DNA of 64,000 nucleotides, from the NCBI GenBank assembly GCA_037968755.1, contig JBBKWB010000112.1, positions 1 through 64,000 on the forward strand, read 5' to 3'. Position 1 is the first letter of the stretch, and each line of letters begins with the position of its first letter. This DNA is from Woeseia sp037968755 (GTDB lineage Bacteria; Pseudomonadota; Gammaproteobacteria; Steroidobacterales; Woeseiaceae). Positions 24,214 through 31,872 of this stretch are shown piece after piece. Both the position numbers and the translations under genes were made by a program. Below the pieces are notes generated by a model. It was given only the letters and a program-made list of their open reading frames with translations. It ran no database searches and had not been told where the DNA came from.

Positions 24214-24855
24214 TCAGCTCTTGCGACGCCGAGCAAATCCAGCGCCGAGCAGTCCCAGGCCGAACAGGGCCAAAGTACCCGGTTCCGGTACCGCTGTTGC
24301 TTCGGCAATCGTAATGCTAGTGCGGAACCAACCACTGCTAAACATTTCGTTGCTCGAGTTGTATTGACTCCACAACCAGTTAGCACTGGTGCTGATTCCA
24401 TCGATCGGATTGCCGCCGTTGGCGTTCGTCCAAACATTCGTACCGCCGTTGGCACCGTATTCTGTGGCCGCCCGCCAGCTCGAACGATTGTTGGTGCTGA
24501 CGTCCCAGCCGCTGGACGACGAATTCACATAGCCATCCCACAAGATTTCAGCAAGAAAGCCGGCAGGATTTGACGGCCCATTGTTGCCCGAATTCTCGAC
24601 CGACCAGGCAAACCAATAGGTGCCCGGCCCAAGATCCAGGGAAACTCTGTCTGCTGTCCGCCAGTTCGATAAATTCGAAACCGTACCGATACTCGACCAC
24701 CCAGTTCCGCCTGTACACGCCATGCTGCTGCACAGGCCGCCGTCTGCAATTATGTTGTCGCCGGTGAATGAAACTTCCACCAGGGTCGCCTGTGCTGACG
24801 CCGCCGACAGTGCCAAGGCTCCTACGGCCAATGTTTTTGATAATTTGTTCATCAT
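24214..24855 (-). CDS. PEP-CTERM sorting-domain protein
   Basis: A secreted protein of about 213 residues. It has a signal peptide (MNKLSKTLAVGALALSAASAQA), a Gly-, Ser-, Trp- and Asn-rich beta-type body with one apparent disulphide pair (LCSSMACTGG), and a C-terminal PEP-CTERM anchor: VPEPGTLALFGLGLLGAG followed by FARRRKS. Such tails are recognised by exosortase, which is linked to exopolysaccharide/biofilm production. No exosortase is in this window. The start is one of two adjacent ATGs (24855, 24852) behind GAGAGCGAG; the frame extends further but without support. The flanking genes are unrelated housekeeping genes, and the gene is transcribed alone. Function of the body is unknown. Confidence 0.88.
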   Translation of the reverse strand: MMNKLSKTLAVGALALSAASAQATLVEVSFTGDNIIADGGLCSSMACTGGTGWSSIGTVSNLSNWRTADRVSLDLGPGTYWFAWSVENSGNNGPSNPAGFLAEILWDGYVNSSSSGWDVSTNNRSSWRAATEYGANGGTNVWTNANGGNPIDGISTSANWLWSQYNSSNEMFSSGWFRTSITIAEATAVPEPGTLALFGLGLLGAGFARRRKS

Positions 24856-25038
24856 TCTCGCTCTCATCCAGTGAGTAATTTCTGCTTGTAACTGATAACA
24901 AAGCAATTACCGTGCCTGAAAGTGTTTATTCTTATTATTCAATTGCTTATGAAATTCACATCTGAGCAATACGGAGGCACTGTAAAGAGCGTCGACACGG
25001 ATACTCGATCCACTTAACGTAATGTCGGCGGGGTAGGT

Positions 25039-25357
25039 GGTTTTGCCGCTGCGCCCGTCGAACTGGGTTCTTAGCCTCCACCTGGACTCGGCAAGCAATT
25101 AGAACGAGGCTTCGTTGACGTTGGTTTGAGTAATTTGAGTGCGGGGATGGTCGCTTCGCGACCGGGCAGGCGGCTGCGCCGCTGTGCCCGTCGAACAGGG
25201 TTCTCATCCTCCACGTGGTCTCGGCTAGCAATTAGAGCGAGGCTTCGTTGACTTTGGTTTGAGTAATTTGAATGTGGGGATGGTCGCTTCGCGACCAGGC
25301 AGGCGGCTTTGCCGCTGCGCCCGTCGAACTGGGTTCTTAGCCTCCACCCACTCGGCG
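25039..25357. repeat. Tandem repeat, 133-bp unit, about 2.4 copies
   Basis: Copies start at 25039, 25172 and 25305 with an exact 133-base period; the third is cut by the tRNA terminator after about 53 bases. Copies share about nine bases in ten by eye. Each unit contains small hairpins: GCGGCTTTGCCGC or its variant GCGGCTGCGCCGC, GAACTGGGTTC, and GGTCGCTTCGCGACC. The rest of the gap upstream to the PEP-CTERM start (24856-25038) is AT-rich, holds that gene's promoter region and shows no gene. No spacer structure as in CRISPR. Open frames across the repeat are artefacts of its periodicity. Confidence 0.85.
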
Positions 25358-25490
<133 letters not shown>

Positions 25491-25641
25491 GAATTTTGTT
25501 GTACCCGCAACTCCGAACACTCGCCTTTACTTGCCAATTCCTGCAGGCAGCCAGGCCTTTGGAACATCTGTCAGGGCGAATGCGGCTTTGTGCGTCTGGA
25601 CGCTTGGGCGGCGGGTATTCTAACGATCTGAGCGCGCTTGT

Positions 25642-25902
25642 CTATTTTCGGGATTTCTCGGTGCTCAATGTCGGCGGCGCGTCCAGGCAGTCGCCGGGCG
25701 GCAATGGTGCCTGAGGCGATGCGCTGGGGATAGTGAGCTCCCGGCCTTCGGTCAGGGAGTCCAGACCTTCTGGGGCGTCTACCCGCTTGCCTGACACAGC
25801 CTGCTGGTAAAGGCGCGGATCATTGCACTCTTCCGTACCGCCGCAGGCGCCAAGCAGTAACGCCAGCACCGGTGAAACGAGCATGAGTCCGCGGCGCATC
25901 AT
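25642..25902 (-). CDS. Short lipoprotein resembling the N-terminal part of BamC
   Basis: An 86-residue lipoprotein: a signal peptide with lipobox LLLGACGG (lipidated Cys near residue 20) and a mature part of about 66 residues that looks disordered. It begins directly after dapA, overlapping its stop as ATGA, the exact place of bamC (nlpB) in enterobacteria. The segment YQQAVSGKRVDAPEGLDSL then LTIPSAS resembles the start of mature BamC, where the unstructured N-terminus wraps on BamD. The two folded helix-grip domains of BamC are absent. If the reading is right, this is a minimal BamC that only binds BamD; alternatively an unrelated small lipoprotein. The similarity is short and needs a profile search. 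Confidence 0.7.
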   Translation of the reverse strand: MMRRGLMLVSPVLALLLGACGGTEECNDPRLYQQAVSGKRVDAPEGLDSLTEGRELTIPSASPQAPLPPGDCLDAPPTLSTEKSRK

Positions 25903-26789
25903 GCTGCCGCCCCGAATGTGATTCCTGCTGTGGTCATTGCGTCGATCATTTGTTGATGGTACCGCTCGTTAAAAGTCGTCAATGGTAAGCGAATATGCCC
26001 GTCAATGAGACCCATTTTTGCAAGGGCCCATTTGACCGGGATAGGGTTCGACTCCACAAACAGGGCCGTGTTCAATGCCTGTAGGCTGTCGTCAATCGTT
26101 GTGGCCCGGACCTGATCACCGGCTAGTGCTGCCGCGCAGAGATCCGCCATCTGTTGTGGCGCCACGTTGCCACTGACCGTCACAACGCCGTCACCGCCCA
26201 GCGCGATGAACTCGCGGACCGTAAAATCATCGCCGCTGTAGAGCATAAAATCGTCCGCAACCAGCTTCTTGATATCCTGCAAGCGCTGCAGGTTACCGGT
26301 GGCTTCTTTCAGGCCGAAAATGCGCGGGTGCTCGGCGAGCCGCGCTACCGTTTCCGGCAGCATGTCGGCAACGGTGCGGCCCGGCACGTTGTACAACATG
26401 ATCGGCTTGCTGACTTGATCGGCAATCGTGCAGAAATGCTGGAAGATGCCCTCCTGCACCGGCTTGTTGTAGTACGGCACGACCATCAGGTAGGCATCAA
26501 TGCCGGTATCCGCCACTTCGAGCGACAGGTCGATGGATTGCGACGTGGAATTGGAACCGGTTCCCGCAATGACAGGCATCCGTCCGTCGACGAATTCGAC
26601 TACCCGTCGAATCAGGCTCGCATGTTCGCCCTTTACGAGAGTTGCCGATTCACCGGTAGTGCCGGCGACCACGAGTCCGTTTGTGCCAGCGTTGACATGA
26701 AATTCAACGAGACGCTCTACGGCGTTGTAGTCGACCTGGTTGCGCGCATCAAAGGGTGTGACCAACGCCACCAAGCTGCCAGTAAACAC
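25899..26789 (-). CDS. dapA: 4-hydroxy-tetrahydrodipicolinate synthase
   Basis: Condenses pyruvate with aspartate semialdehyde in the lysine/diaminopimelate pathway. The 296-residue TIM barrel has GTTGESATL (pyruvate-binding Thr pair), Tyr133 in MLYNVPGRT and the Schiff-base Lys161 in FGLKEATGN. The C-terminus is regular. It is divergent from gcvR, with 113 bases between starts, and is followed by a short lipoprotein gene overlapping by four bases. The order dapA / gcvR-bcp is as in E. coli. Confidence 0.97.
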   Translation of the reverse strand: MFTGSLVALVTPFDARNQVDYNAVERLVEFHVNAGTNGLVVAGTTGESATLVKGEHASLIRRVVEFVDGRMPVIAGTGSNSTSQSIDLSLEVADTGIDAYLMVVPYYNKPVQEGIFQHFCTIADQVSKPIMLYNVPGRTVADMLPETVARLAEHPRIFGLKEATGNLQRLQDIKKLVADDFMLYSGDDFTVREFIALGGDGVVTVSGNVAPQQMADLCAAALAGDQVRATTIDDSLQALNTALFVESNPIPVKWALAKMGLIDGHIRLPLTTFNERYHQQMIDAMTTAGITFGAAA

Positions 26790-26902
26790 AATATGTCCTC
26801 GCCACGATTGAGGCGGCGATGTTACTGTTCACCCCAGTTGCTGGCAAGCGCGCAACGGACGCTTTGCCTTTGGCTCACCAACATCATTTTTAATCGAGAA
26901 AT

Positions 26903-27433
26903 ATGTCACAACTTATTGTTTTATCAGCCATGGGTACAGACCGCGCAGGCATAGTGAACGACCTTACCAAGGTCATCCTGGACTGCGGAGGCAACATCGA
27001 AGAAAGCCGTATGGCGGCGCTCGGCACTGAGTTCGCAATGCTCTTGCTGGTGTCAGGCAACTGGCATACCTTGAGCAAGCTGGAAGCGAGCCTCGACAAG
27101 TTAAGCCGTGATCGCGACCTGACTATCAATATAAAGAAAACCGGCGTTCGTGAGCGCAGCGAAGAAAGTATGCCCTACGCGGTTGATGTCGTTTCACTCG
27201 ACCAGCCCGGAATTGTTTTTCAGCTTTCACATTTCTTCGCCAGCCGTAACATCGAGATCGCCGATCTCGCAACCCGGCGATACGCCGCTGCCCACACGGG
27301 TTCGCCGATGTTCGCAGTACAAATGGCCGTTAATGTGCCTGCCTCGGTGCACCTGTCGCAGCTGCGTGATGAATTCCTGGAGATCTGCGACCAGTTGAAT
27401 CTTGACGGCCTGATTGAGCCCGTTAAAGCCTGA
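26903..27433 (+). CDS. gcvR: Glycine cleavage system regulator GcvR-like (two ACT domains)
   Basis: A 176-residue protein with two ACT domains: about 1-85 (LIVLSAMGTDRAGIVNDLTK, NIEESRMAALGTEFAMLLLV) and about 90-170 (YAVDVVSLDQPGIVFQLSHFF, IEIADLATRR). This is the GcvR plan; in E. coli GcvR binds glycine and holds back GcvA-driven transcription of gcvTHP. No DNA-binding domain is present. The gcv genes are not in the window. It precedes bcp by 45 bases, conserved with E. coli. E. coli GcvR is 190 residues. Confidence 0.9.
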   Translation: MSQLIVLSAMGTDRAGIVNDLTKVILDCGGNIEESRMAALGTEFAMLLLVSGNWHTLSKLEASLDKLSRDRDLTINIKKTGVRERSEESMPYAVDVVSLDQPGIVFQLSHFFASRNIEIADLATRRYAAAHTGSPMFAVQMAVNVPASVHLSQLRDEFLEICDQLNLDGLIEPVKA

Positions 27434-27478
27434 GCGCTATCCGCACTCGCCCTCGACATCACCCCAAGGAGTCCTTGC

Positions 27479-27946
27479 GTGAGTACACCGCGATTGAATC
27501 GAGTCGTTGCTGACTTCAAATGCCCCGCCACCTCGGGGCAAACCATCCAGCTAAAAGCCCTGCGCAGCACGAAAGTCGTTTTGTACTTCTACCCGAAGGA
27601 TGCAACGCCGGGATGCACAACCGAAGGCCAGGACTTCCGCGACCTGCACGCGAAGTTCAAACGACAAAACTGCGTAATTCTGGGTGCGTCTCGCGACAGC
27701 CTCGCCTCGCATGAAAAATTCAAGGCAAAACACACGTTCCCGTTCGAATTGCTGGCTGATGAGGATGAGAAGGTCTGCAAGGCATTCGATGTTATTCGCG
27801 AGAAGAACCTCTACGGCCGGAAATTCATGGGCATTGAGCGCAGTACCTTCCTGATCGACGAGGCCGGCAAACTGCGTGCCGAATGGCGCAAAGTCAAAGT
27901 AAAAGGCCATGCTGAAGAGGTACTGGAGGCAGTCAAGAATTGTTAA
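27479..27946 (+). CDS. bcp: Thioredoxin-dependent thiol peroxidase (peroxiredoxin Q)
   Basis: Reduces hydrogen and organic peroxides. The 155 residues match E. coli Bcp (156). The peroxidatic cysteine lies in KDATPGCTTEGQDF; Bcp proteins of the E. coli type carry a resolving cysteine five residues later, which is absent here (the sequence continues RDLHAKF), so it may be of the one-cysteine or alternate type. FYPKDATPG and the C-terminal KVKGHAEEVLEAVK are typical. The GTG start has AAGGAG upstream at 27466-27471. It follows gcvR, as in E. coli. Confidence 0.94.
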   Translation: MSTPRLNRVVADFKCPATSGQTIQLKALRSTKVVLYFYPKDATPGCTTEGQDFRDLHAKFKRQNCVILGASRDSLASHEKFKAKHTFPFELLADEDEKVCKAFDVIREKNLYGRKFMGIERSTFLIDEAGKLRAEWRKVKVKGHAEEVLEAVKNC

Positions 27947-27965
27947 GCACTTAACTTATTATAAT
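27942..27965 (+). promoter_or_regulatory. Promoter -10 box with an embedded perfect dyad, upstream of bepA
   Basis: TATAAT at 27960-27965 is a perfect -10 hexamer. The dyad GTTAAG-CA-CTTAAC (27942-27955) lies just upstream, in the spacer, and overlaps the bcp stop codon. A good -35 is not obvious: TTGTTA is only 14 bases away. The layout suggests a regulated promoter for bepA with an operator in the spacer; predicted start of transcription is about 27972. Confidence 0.5.
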
Positions 27966-27974
27966 CAGCACGTT

Positions 27975-28106
27975 ATGAGCGATTTGATCAAATCACCGCA
28001 AAGTCGACAGCTTGGCACGCAGCCGCCACGGGTTATTATGGGGAACGCCCGTAACAATGCTGAGTCCGATGTCCTGACAATGCGAATCAAATTGAACGAG
28101 TTATAG
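27975..28106 (+). CDS. Possible 43-residue peptide upstream of bepA
   Basis: An ATG at 27975 opens a 43-codon frame (MSDLIKSPQSRQLGTQPPRV and on to MRIKLNEL) ending in TAG four bases before the bepA GTG. There is no ribosome binding site, but the predicted transcription start from the TATAAT box falls within about three bases of the ATG, so translation could be leaderless. It has no recognised family and no hydrophobic stretch. It may be a real small gene, an upstream regulatory frame or chance. Confidence 0.3.
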   Translation: MSDLIKSPQSRQLGTQPPRVIMGNARNNAESDVLTMRIKLNEL

Positions 28107-28110
28107 CCGA

Positions 28111-29619
28111 GTGCTGAAATTATCCCGCCCCACCTGCCTGCTGCTGGCGCTCTGCCTGCTGCTAAACACGCCCGACGTGTCGCTTGCGGCCGAGGTCAAT
28201 CTGCCGGACATTGGCAGCCCGGCCGATGCAGTGCTGTCGAAAAACAACGAAGCTCGTTTGGGAGCCTCCATAATGGCGCAGATCCGCGCCAGCGGACTTG
28301 TCGTTGATGATCCCTTACTGACTGAATACATCAACGAGATCGGACATCGCATTGCGGCCCAGGCCAACGATGGCGAGCAGAAATTTACGTTCTTCGTCGT
28401 GGATGATCCGGCTATCAATGCATTCGCATTGCCCGGTGGTTACATAGGCGTACACACAGGACTACTGCGAGCCACCCGTAGTGAAGACGAACTGGCCGGC
28501 GTGCTGGCACATGAAGTCGCCCACGTAACCCAGCGGCATATTGCGCGAGCAATTCACGCCAACCAGCGGCAAAGCATCTTGAGTACCGCCATCATGCTGG
28601 GCGCGATTCTTGCCGGCGCTGCCGGCGGCAGCGGCGATGCTGTACAAGGCGCCATTGCCGTTTCGCAAGGCACCGCTGTGCAGTCGCAGATCAACTTCAC
28701 GCGCAATCACGAGTACGAGGCTGACAGGGTCGGCATTGCTGCTCTAGCGCAGGCCGGTTTTAACCCTCAGGGAATGGCATCGTTTTTTGAAGTCATTTCA
28801 CGAGATACCCGTCCGATGGAATACCGCCTGCCGGAATTTCTGCGCACTCACCCGGTTAGCAGTGCACGAATTGCCGAAGCACGCGGCCGTGCGCGCGAGT
28901 ATCCGGCAGTGGCTACCGTTGACAGTCGCAGCTACGGCCTCGCGCGTGCGCGCACTGAGGTCAGCAACTTTGAGCGCGCGGAACTGGCTGTAGTCTATTT
29001 CGAGCGGCAAGCTTATGCTCGCCAGTCGGATGCCGACAAGTACGGACGCGCGGTTGCGTTCATGCGCGCAGGCAGACCTCGGGATGCAAAACCTATATTC
29101 GAAGAGCTCGTAAATCGCGAACAGGATGTCATTGCATACCATATCGGACTGGGTCAGGCGCAACTCGCGCTTGAAGACGTTGACGGCACTATCGTGACAT
29201 TCGAGCGTGCGCTGACGCTGTTCCCACGTAATGTTCCGCTCGTTGTGTACTACGCCGAGGCGCTGCTGCAGCTCGAGCAACCGGCGAAAGCTCACGCCAT
29301 GTTGCTGGACCTGCTGAACAACGTACCGCCTACACCGGAACAGGTTCGGCTGATAGCCCGGGCTGCGAATGAGGCCGGTGACGCCGCCGAGGCGCACTAC
29401 TACATGGCTGAGTATCGTTTTATGATCGGCGACCTGGTGGGCGGCGTTAATTTTCTGCGCCAGGCGCTCGCCCTGCCAGAGTTGCAGGAAATACAGCGCA
29501 TACGCTACGAGGCACGTATAGACCACATTCAGGAATACATGTCCGAAGAACAATTGCAGCAAATGCGCCGCAGCAGACCCGTAGGGCCTGCGGGCCGCTC
29601 TGCTGGCCTGTCCCGCTAG
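28111..29619 (+). CDS. bepA: M48 metalloprotease/chaperone with TPRs, BepA-like
   Basis: Periplasmic protease and chaperone that helps assemble LptD and degrades stalled outer-membrane proteins. The 502-residue protein (E. coli 487) has a signal peptide ending near residue 27 (VSLAAEV), the M48 core with INAFALPGGYIGVHTGLL, HExxH as His134-Glu-Val-Ala-His138 (AHEVAHVTQRHIA) and the third ligand in NHEYEADRVG, then a C-terminal TPR half (about 310-480). The GTG start at 28111 is used; the region before it holds a promoter and a tiny frame. It neighbours bcp and mlaA; with the BamC-like lipoprotein and mla genes it forms an envelope-maintenance neighbourhood. Confidence 0.94.
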   Translation: MLKLSRPTCLLLALCLLLNTPDVSLAAEVNLPDIGSPADAVLSKNNEARLGASIMAQIRASGLVVDDPLLTEYINEIGHRIAAQANDGEQKFTFFVVDDPAINAFALPGGYIGVHTGLLRATRSEDELAGVLAHEVAHVTQRHIARAIHANQRQSILSTAIMLGAILAGAAGGSGDAVQGAIAVSQGTAVQSQINFTRNHEYEADRVGIAALAQAGFNPQGMASFFEVISRDTRPMEYRLPEFLRTHPVSSARIAEARGRAREYPAVATVDSRSYGLARARTEVSNFERAELAVVYFERQAYARQSDADKYGRAVAFMRAGRPRDAKPIFEELVNREQDVIAYHIGLGQAQLALEDVDGTIVTFERALTLFPRNVPLVVYYAEALLQLEQPAKAHAMLLDLLNNVPPTPEQVRLIARAANEAGDAAEAHYYMAEYRFMIGDLVGGVNFLRQALALPELQEIQRIRYEARIDHIQEYMSEEQLQQMRRSRPVGPAGRSAGLSR

Positions 29620-29660
29620 ATCGCGCGCACCAAAGGGCTGTTGAGCGCAAGGAATCCCGC

Positions 29661-30407
29661 ATGACCACATCGATTCGTACTCTGCTGCTCGTCGCGATAC
29701 TCCTCGGCATCACTGGCTGCGCCAGTAGCGACAAACTCTCTGCGCCGGATGCCCGCGCCGAATCCGATCCGTGGGAACCCATGAATCGGCAGGTCGATGC
29801 CTTCAATACGGGTTTGGATAAGATCACTCTTAAGCCGCTGGCAAAAGGCTATCGTGCCGTGACCCCGAATTTCGCACGGCAGGGCATCAGCAACTTTTTT
29901 GCAAACCTCGGCACGCCGGCAGTCGCGCTGAACAGCTTTCTGCAAGGCAAAGGGAGTGACGGCTTCGTCGACGTTGCACGATTTCTATTGAACAGCACAG
30001 TCGGCATCGGCGGTTTACTTGATGTCGGAACCGAACTTGGCCTTAACGAACACGATGAAGACTTTGGCCAGACCCTCGCCGTATGGGGAGTTGGCGACGG
30101 GCCGTACGTGGTCCTCCCGTTTCTTGGACCTAACACCTTGCGTGATGCGCTCGCCATGCCGATCGACTACCTGAGCCGCCCACTGACCTATTACGAAAAC
30201 TCATCAGTGCGTGACAAGTTGCGCGTCCTGCAGCTCATCGATATCCGCACTCGCTTGCTGAGCGCCGAACGTTTCCTTGAAGACTCCAGCGATCCCTATA
30301 TCACGCTACGCGAGTCGTACCTGCAGAACCGGAATTACAAAGTGTATGACGGGGATCCGCCACTGGATGATGACTTTTACGACGACATGCTTGACGAGGA
30401 CTACTGA
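29661..30407 (+). CDS. mlaA: Outer-membrane phospholipid-removal lipoprotein MlaA (VacJ)
   Basis: Forms a ring in the inner leaflet of the outer membrane and removes misplaced phospholipids from the outer leaflet, working with an outer-membrane porin and passing lipids to MlaC. The 248 residues match E. coli MlaA (251). It has a lipoprotein signal with LLGITGCASS, then DPWEPMNRQVDAFNTGLDK, GISNFFANLGTPAVALNSFLQG and DFGQTLAVWGVGDGPYVVLP, all family marks. The C-terminal tail is very acidic (DDDFYDDMLDEDY). It lies 41 bases after bepA and converges with mlaFEDCB; its end is 25 bases from the mlaB end. Confidence 0.96.
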   Translation: MTTSIRTLLLVAILLGITGCASSDKLSAPDARAESDPWEPMNRQVDAFNTGLDKITLKPLAKGYRAVTPNFARQGISNFFANLGTPAVALNSFLQGKGSDGFVDVARFLLNSTVGIGGLLDVGTELGLNEHDEDFGQTLAVWGVGDGPYVVLPFLGPNTLRDALAMPIDYLSRPLTYYENSSVRDKLRVLQLIDIRTRLLSAERFLEDSSDPYITLRESYLQNRNYKVYDGDPPLDDDFYDDMLDEDY

Positions 30408-30432
30408 CCAGTTGATCGATCGGCGGGAGGCG

Positions 30433-30780
30433 CTAGTCCTTCAGCTCCGCACCCGGTGCTTCGATAAAGCCCGACCAACGCTCACCGCGTTTCAGCAGAC
30501 CCTCGACCTCCGTCGTACGCGCAATCGCCGTAATTTTCTCTGGCGTATTCAGAAAACTGATCTCACGTACGGTGTGGTTCGCCCAGGTAATCCATTCAAG
30601 CAGCAACGCAAGGCCCGCCGAGTCAGTGCGCGTAACATTCGCAAGATCGACTTCTATTCGAGTGTGGTCTTCAAACAGCCCTTCGCTCTCACGCAAGATC
30701 TGGTCGGCTGAATTGAAGCCGAGCTCGCCCGAGAGGACAAACTTGCCATCACCGAGATCCTCCAGGGAATAGCTGGCCAT
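30433..30780 (-). CDS. mlaB: STAS-domain protein MlaB
   Basis: Cytoplasmic STAS-domain subunit that stabilises the MlaFEDB lipid transporter. The 115-residue protein has the STAS core: FVLSGELGFNSADQILRE, IEVDLANVTRTDSAGLALLLEW (with the conserved Thr/Asp-Ser at the helix start), and ISFLNTPEKITAIA. Its start overlaps the stop of mlaC by one base (TGATG). It ends the mla operon. Confidence 0.93.
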   Translation of the reverse strand: MASYSLEDLGDGKFVLSGELGFNSADQILRESEGLFEDHTRIEVDLANVTRTDSAGLALLLEWITWANHTVREISFLNTPEKITAIARTTEVEGLLKRGERWSGFIEAPGAELKD

Positions 30781-31379
30781 CAGGCGCCGCTGGCTGCCGC
30801 TTCCGTCTCCAGCCGCTTGATAACTGCATCAAGCCCTTTGACCTGGATTTCGGAATTCAGCTCTGCCCGGAAATTGCGGACGTACGAGATGCCCTCGATA
30901 GTGACGTCGAACATGAGCCAGCCGCTGTCGCGATGAACCAGTGTGTAATGCACCGGAACTTTAGTCCCGTCGTCCAAAGTAACCACAGTCCGTACTGTAG
31001 TGCGCTTGTCAGAGTCGTCGCCGCGATACGGCTGGATCTCAACGTTATTCGGGTCGTACTCCAGTACGCCATCAGCGTAGCGGTGCAGCAGCGTCTTATA
31101 AAATGCTTCGGTGAAACTCTTTTTCTGTGCGTCAGATGCCGTGCGCCAGGCGCGACCCAAAACCAGCTGCGCAGCGTAGTCGCGGTCGAACCGGGGCAGC
31201 AGAATGCTATCGATCAGCGCGTACAGTGCCGGCCGGTCCGCTTTGAGCGCATCTTTGCGCCCATCCAGTTTCTGGCTGAGCTCCTTAGCAGCGCCTTCAA
31301 TCAAATCTACCGGTGATTGCGCAAACGCGTTGGCCGCTCCGGCGAATATCATTACCGTCGCGAGAATTTTTTTAATCAT
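30780..31379 (-). CDS. mlaC: Periplasmic phospholipid-binding protein MlaC
   Basis: Shuttles phospholipids between the MlaA complex and the MlaFEDB transporter. The chosen ATG at 31379 has GAGG six bases upstream and gives 199 residues with a signal peptide MIKKILATVMIFAGAANAFA (E. coli MlaC 211). Typical parts are LPRFDRDYAAQLVLGRAW, FTEAFYKTLLHRYADGVLEY and WLMFDVTIEGISYVRNFRAE. The frame extends upstream to 31412 without a ribosome site. It lies 13 bases after mlaD. Confidence 0.95.
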   Translation of the reverse strand: MIKKILATVMIFAGAANAFAQSPVDLIEGAAKELSQKLDGRKDALKADRPALYALIDSILLPRFDRDYAAQLVLGRAWRTASDAQKKSFTEAFYKTLLHRYADGVLEYDPNNVEIQPYRGDDSDKRTTVRTVVTLDDGTKVPVHYTLVHRDSGWLMFDVTIEGISYVRNFRAELNSEIQVKGLDAVIKRLETEAAASGA

Positions 31380-31392
31380 TTCTATCCTCAAC

Positions 31393-31857
31393 TTATTCAC
31401 TGCTACCAGCACTAAACAAGTATTTGCTAATCAGGTTTTCAAGTACTACCGCGGACTGGGTAAACTGAATTTCGCTACCCTCCTCCAGGAACATATCCGA
31501 ACCACCCGGCTGCAGGCCAATATACTGGCTGCCAAGCAAGCCGGCCGTGAGGATACTGGCATCCGAGTCATCCGGGATCATGGCGTAGCGCTGGTCAATG
31601 ACAAAGGTCACTTCGGCATTCAGCATCTCGGGATCAAAACGCACATTCGTTACACGCCCGATCGTTACGCCCGACATGGCGACGGGTGCGCGATTCTTCA
31701 AGCTGCCCACATTCTCAAAGCGCGCTTTGACTGTGTACATATCCGACCCCGAAAACGCGTCGGTGCCGGTTGTTTGCGTAGTGAGAAAAAACAACGCCCC
31801 CATACCAAGCAGTACGAAGAGGCCGGTGCCCAACTCTACGGATCGAGTCTGTTGCAT
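31393..31857 (-). CDS. mlaD: MCE-domain lipid-transport protein MlaD
   Basis: Inner-membrane-anchored MCE protein that forms the hexameric ring of the Mla transporter. The 154 residues (E. coli 183) start with one transmembrane helix (VELGTGLFVLLGMGALFFLT) and an MCE domain (YTVKARFENVGSLKNRAPV, GVTIGRVTNVRFD, LTAGLLGSQYIGLQPGG). The C-terminus is shorter than in E. coli. It lies between mlaE (15 bases upstream) and mlaC. Confidence 0.95.
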   Translation of the reverse strand: MQQTRSVELGTGLFVLLGMGALFFLTTQTTGTDAFSGSDMYTVKARFENVGSLKNRAPVAMSGVTIGRVTNVRFDPEMLNAEVTFVIDQRYAMIPDDSDASILTAGLLGSQYIGLQPGGSDMFLEEGSEIQFTQSAVVLENLISKYLFSAGSSE

Positions 31858-31872
31858 GGTTGTTCCTTAAAG

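Noticed and set aside
24037..24314. A plus-strand frame starting like a signal peptide (MSNLLCTVFAVPLAFCGLA)
   Set aside because: It runs through the terminator at 24154-24185 and antisense to the PEP-CTERM gene, has no ribosome site and becomes Pro/Arg-rich noise.
25039..25357. The tandem repeat considered as a CRISPR array
   Set aside because: The unit is 133 bases with no short repeat/spacer alternation, and there are no cas genes.
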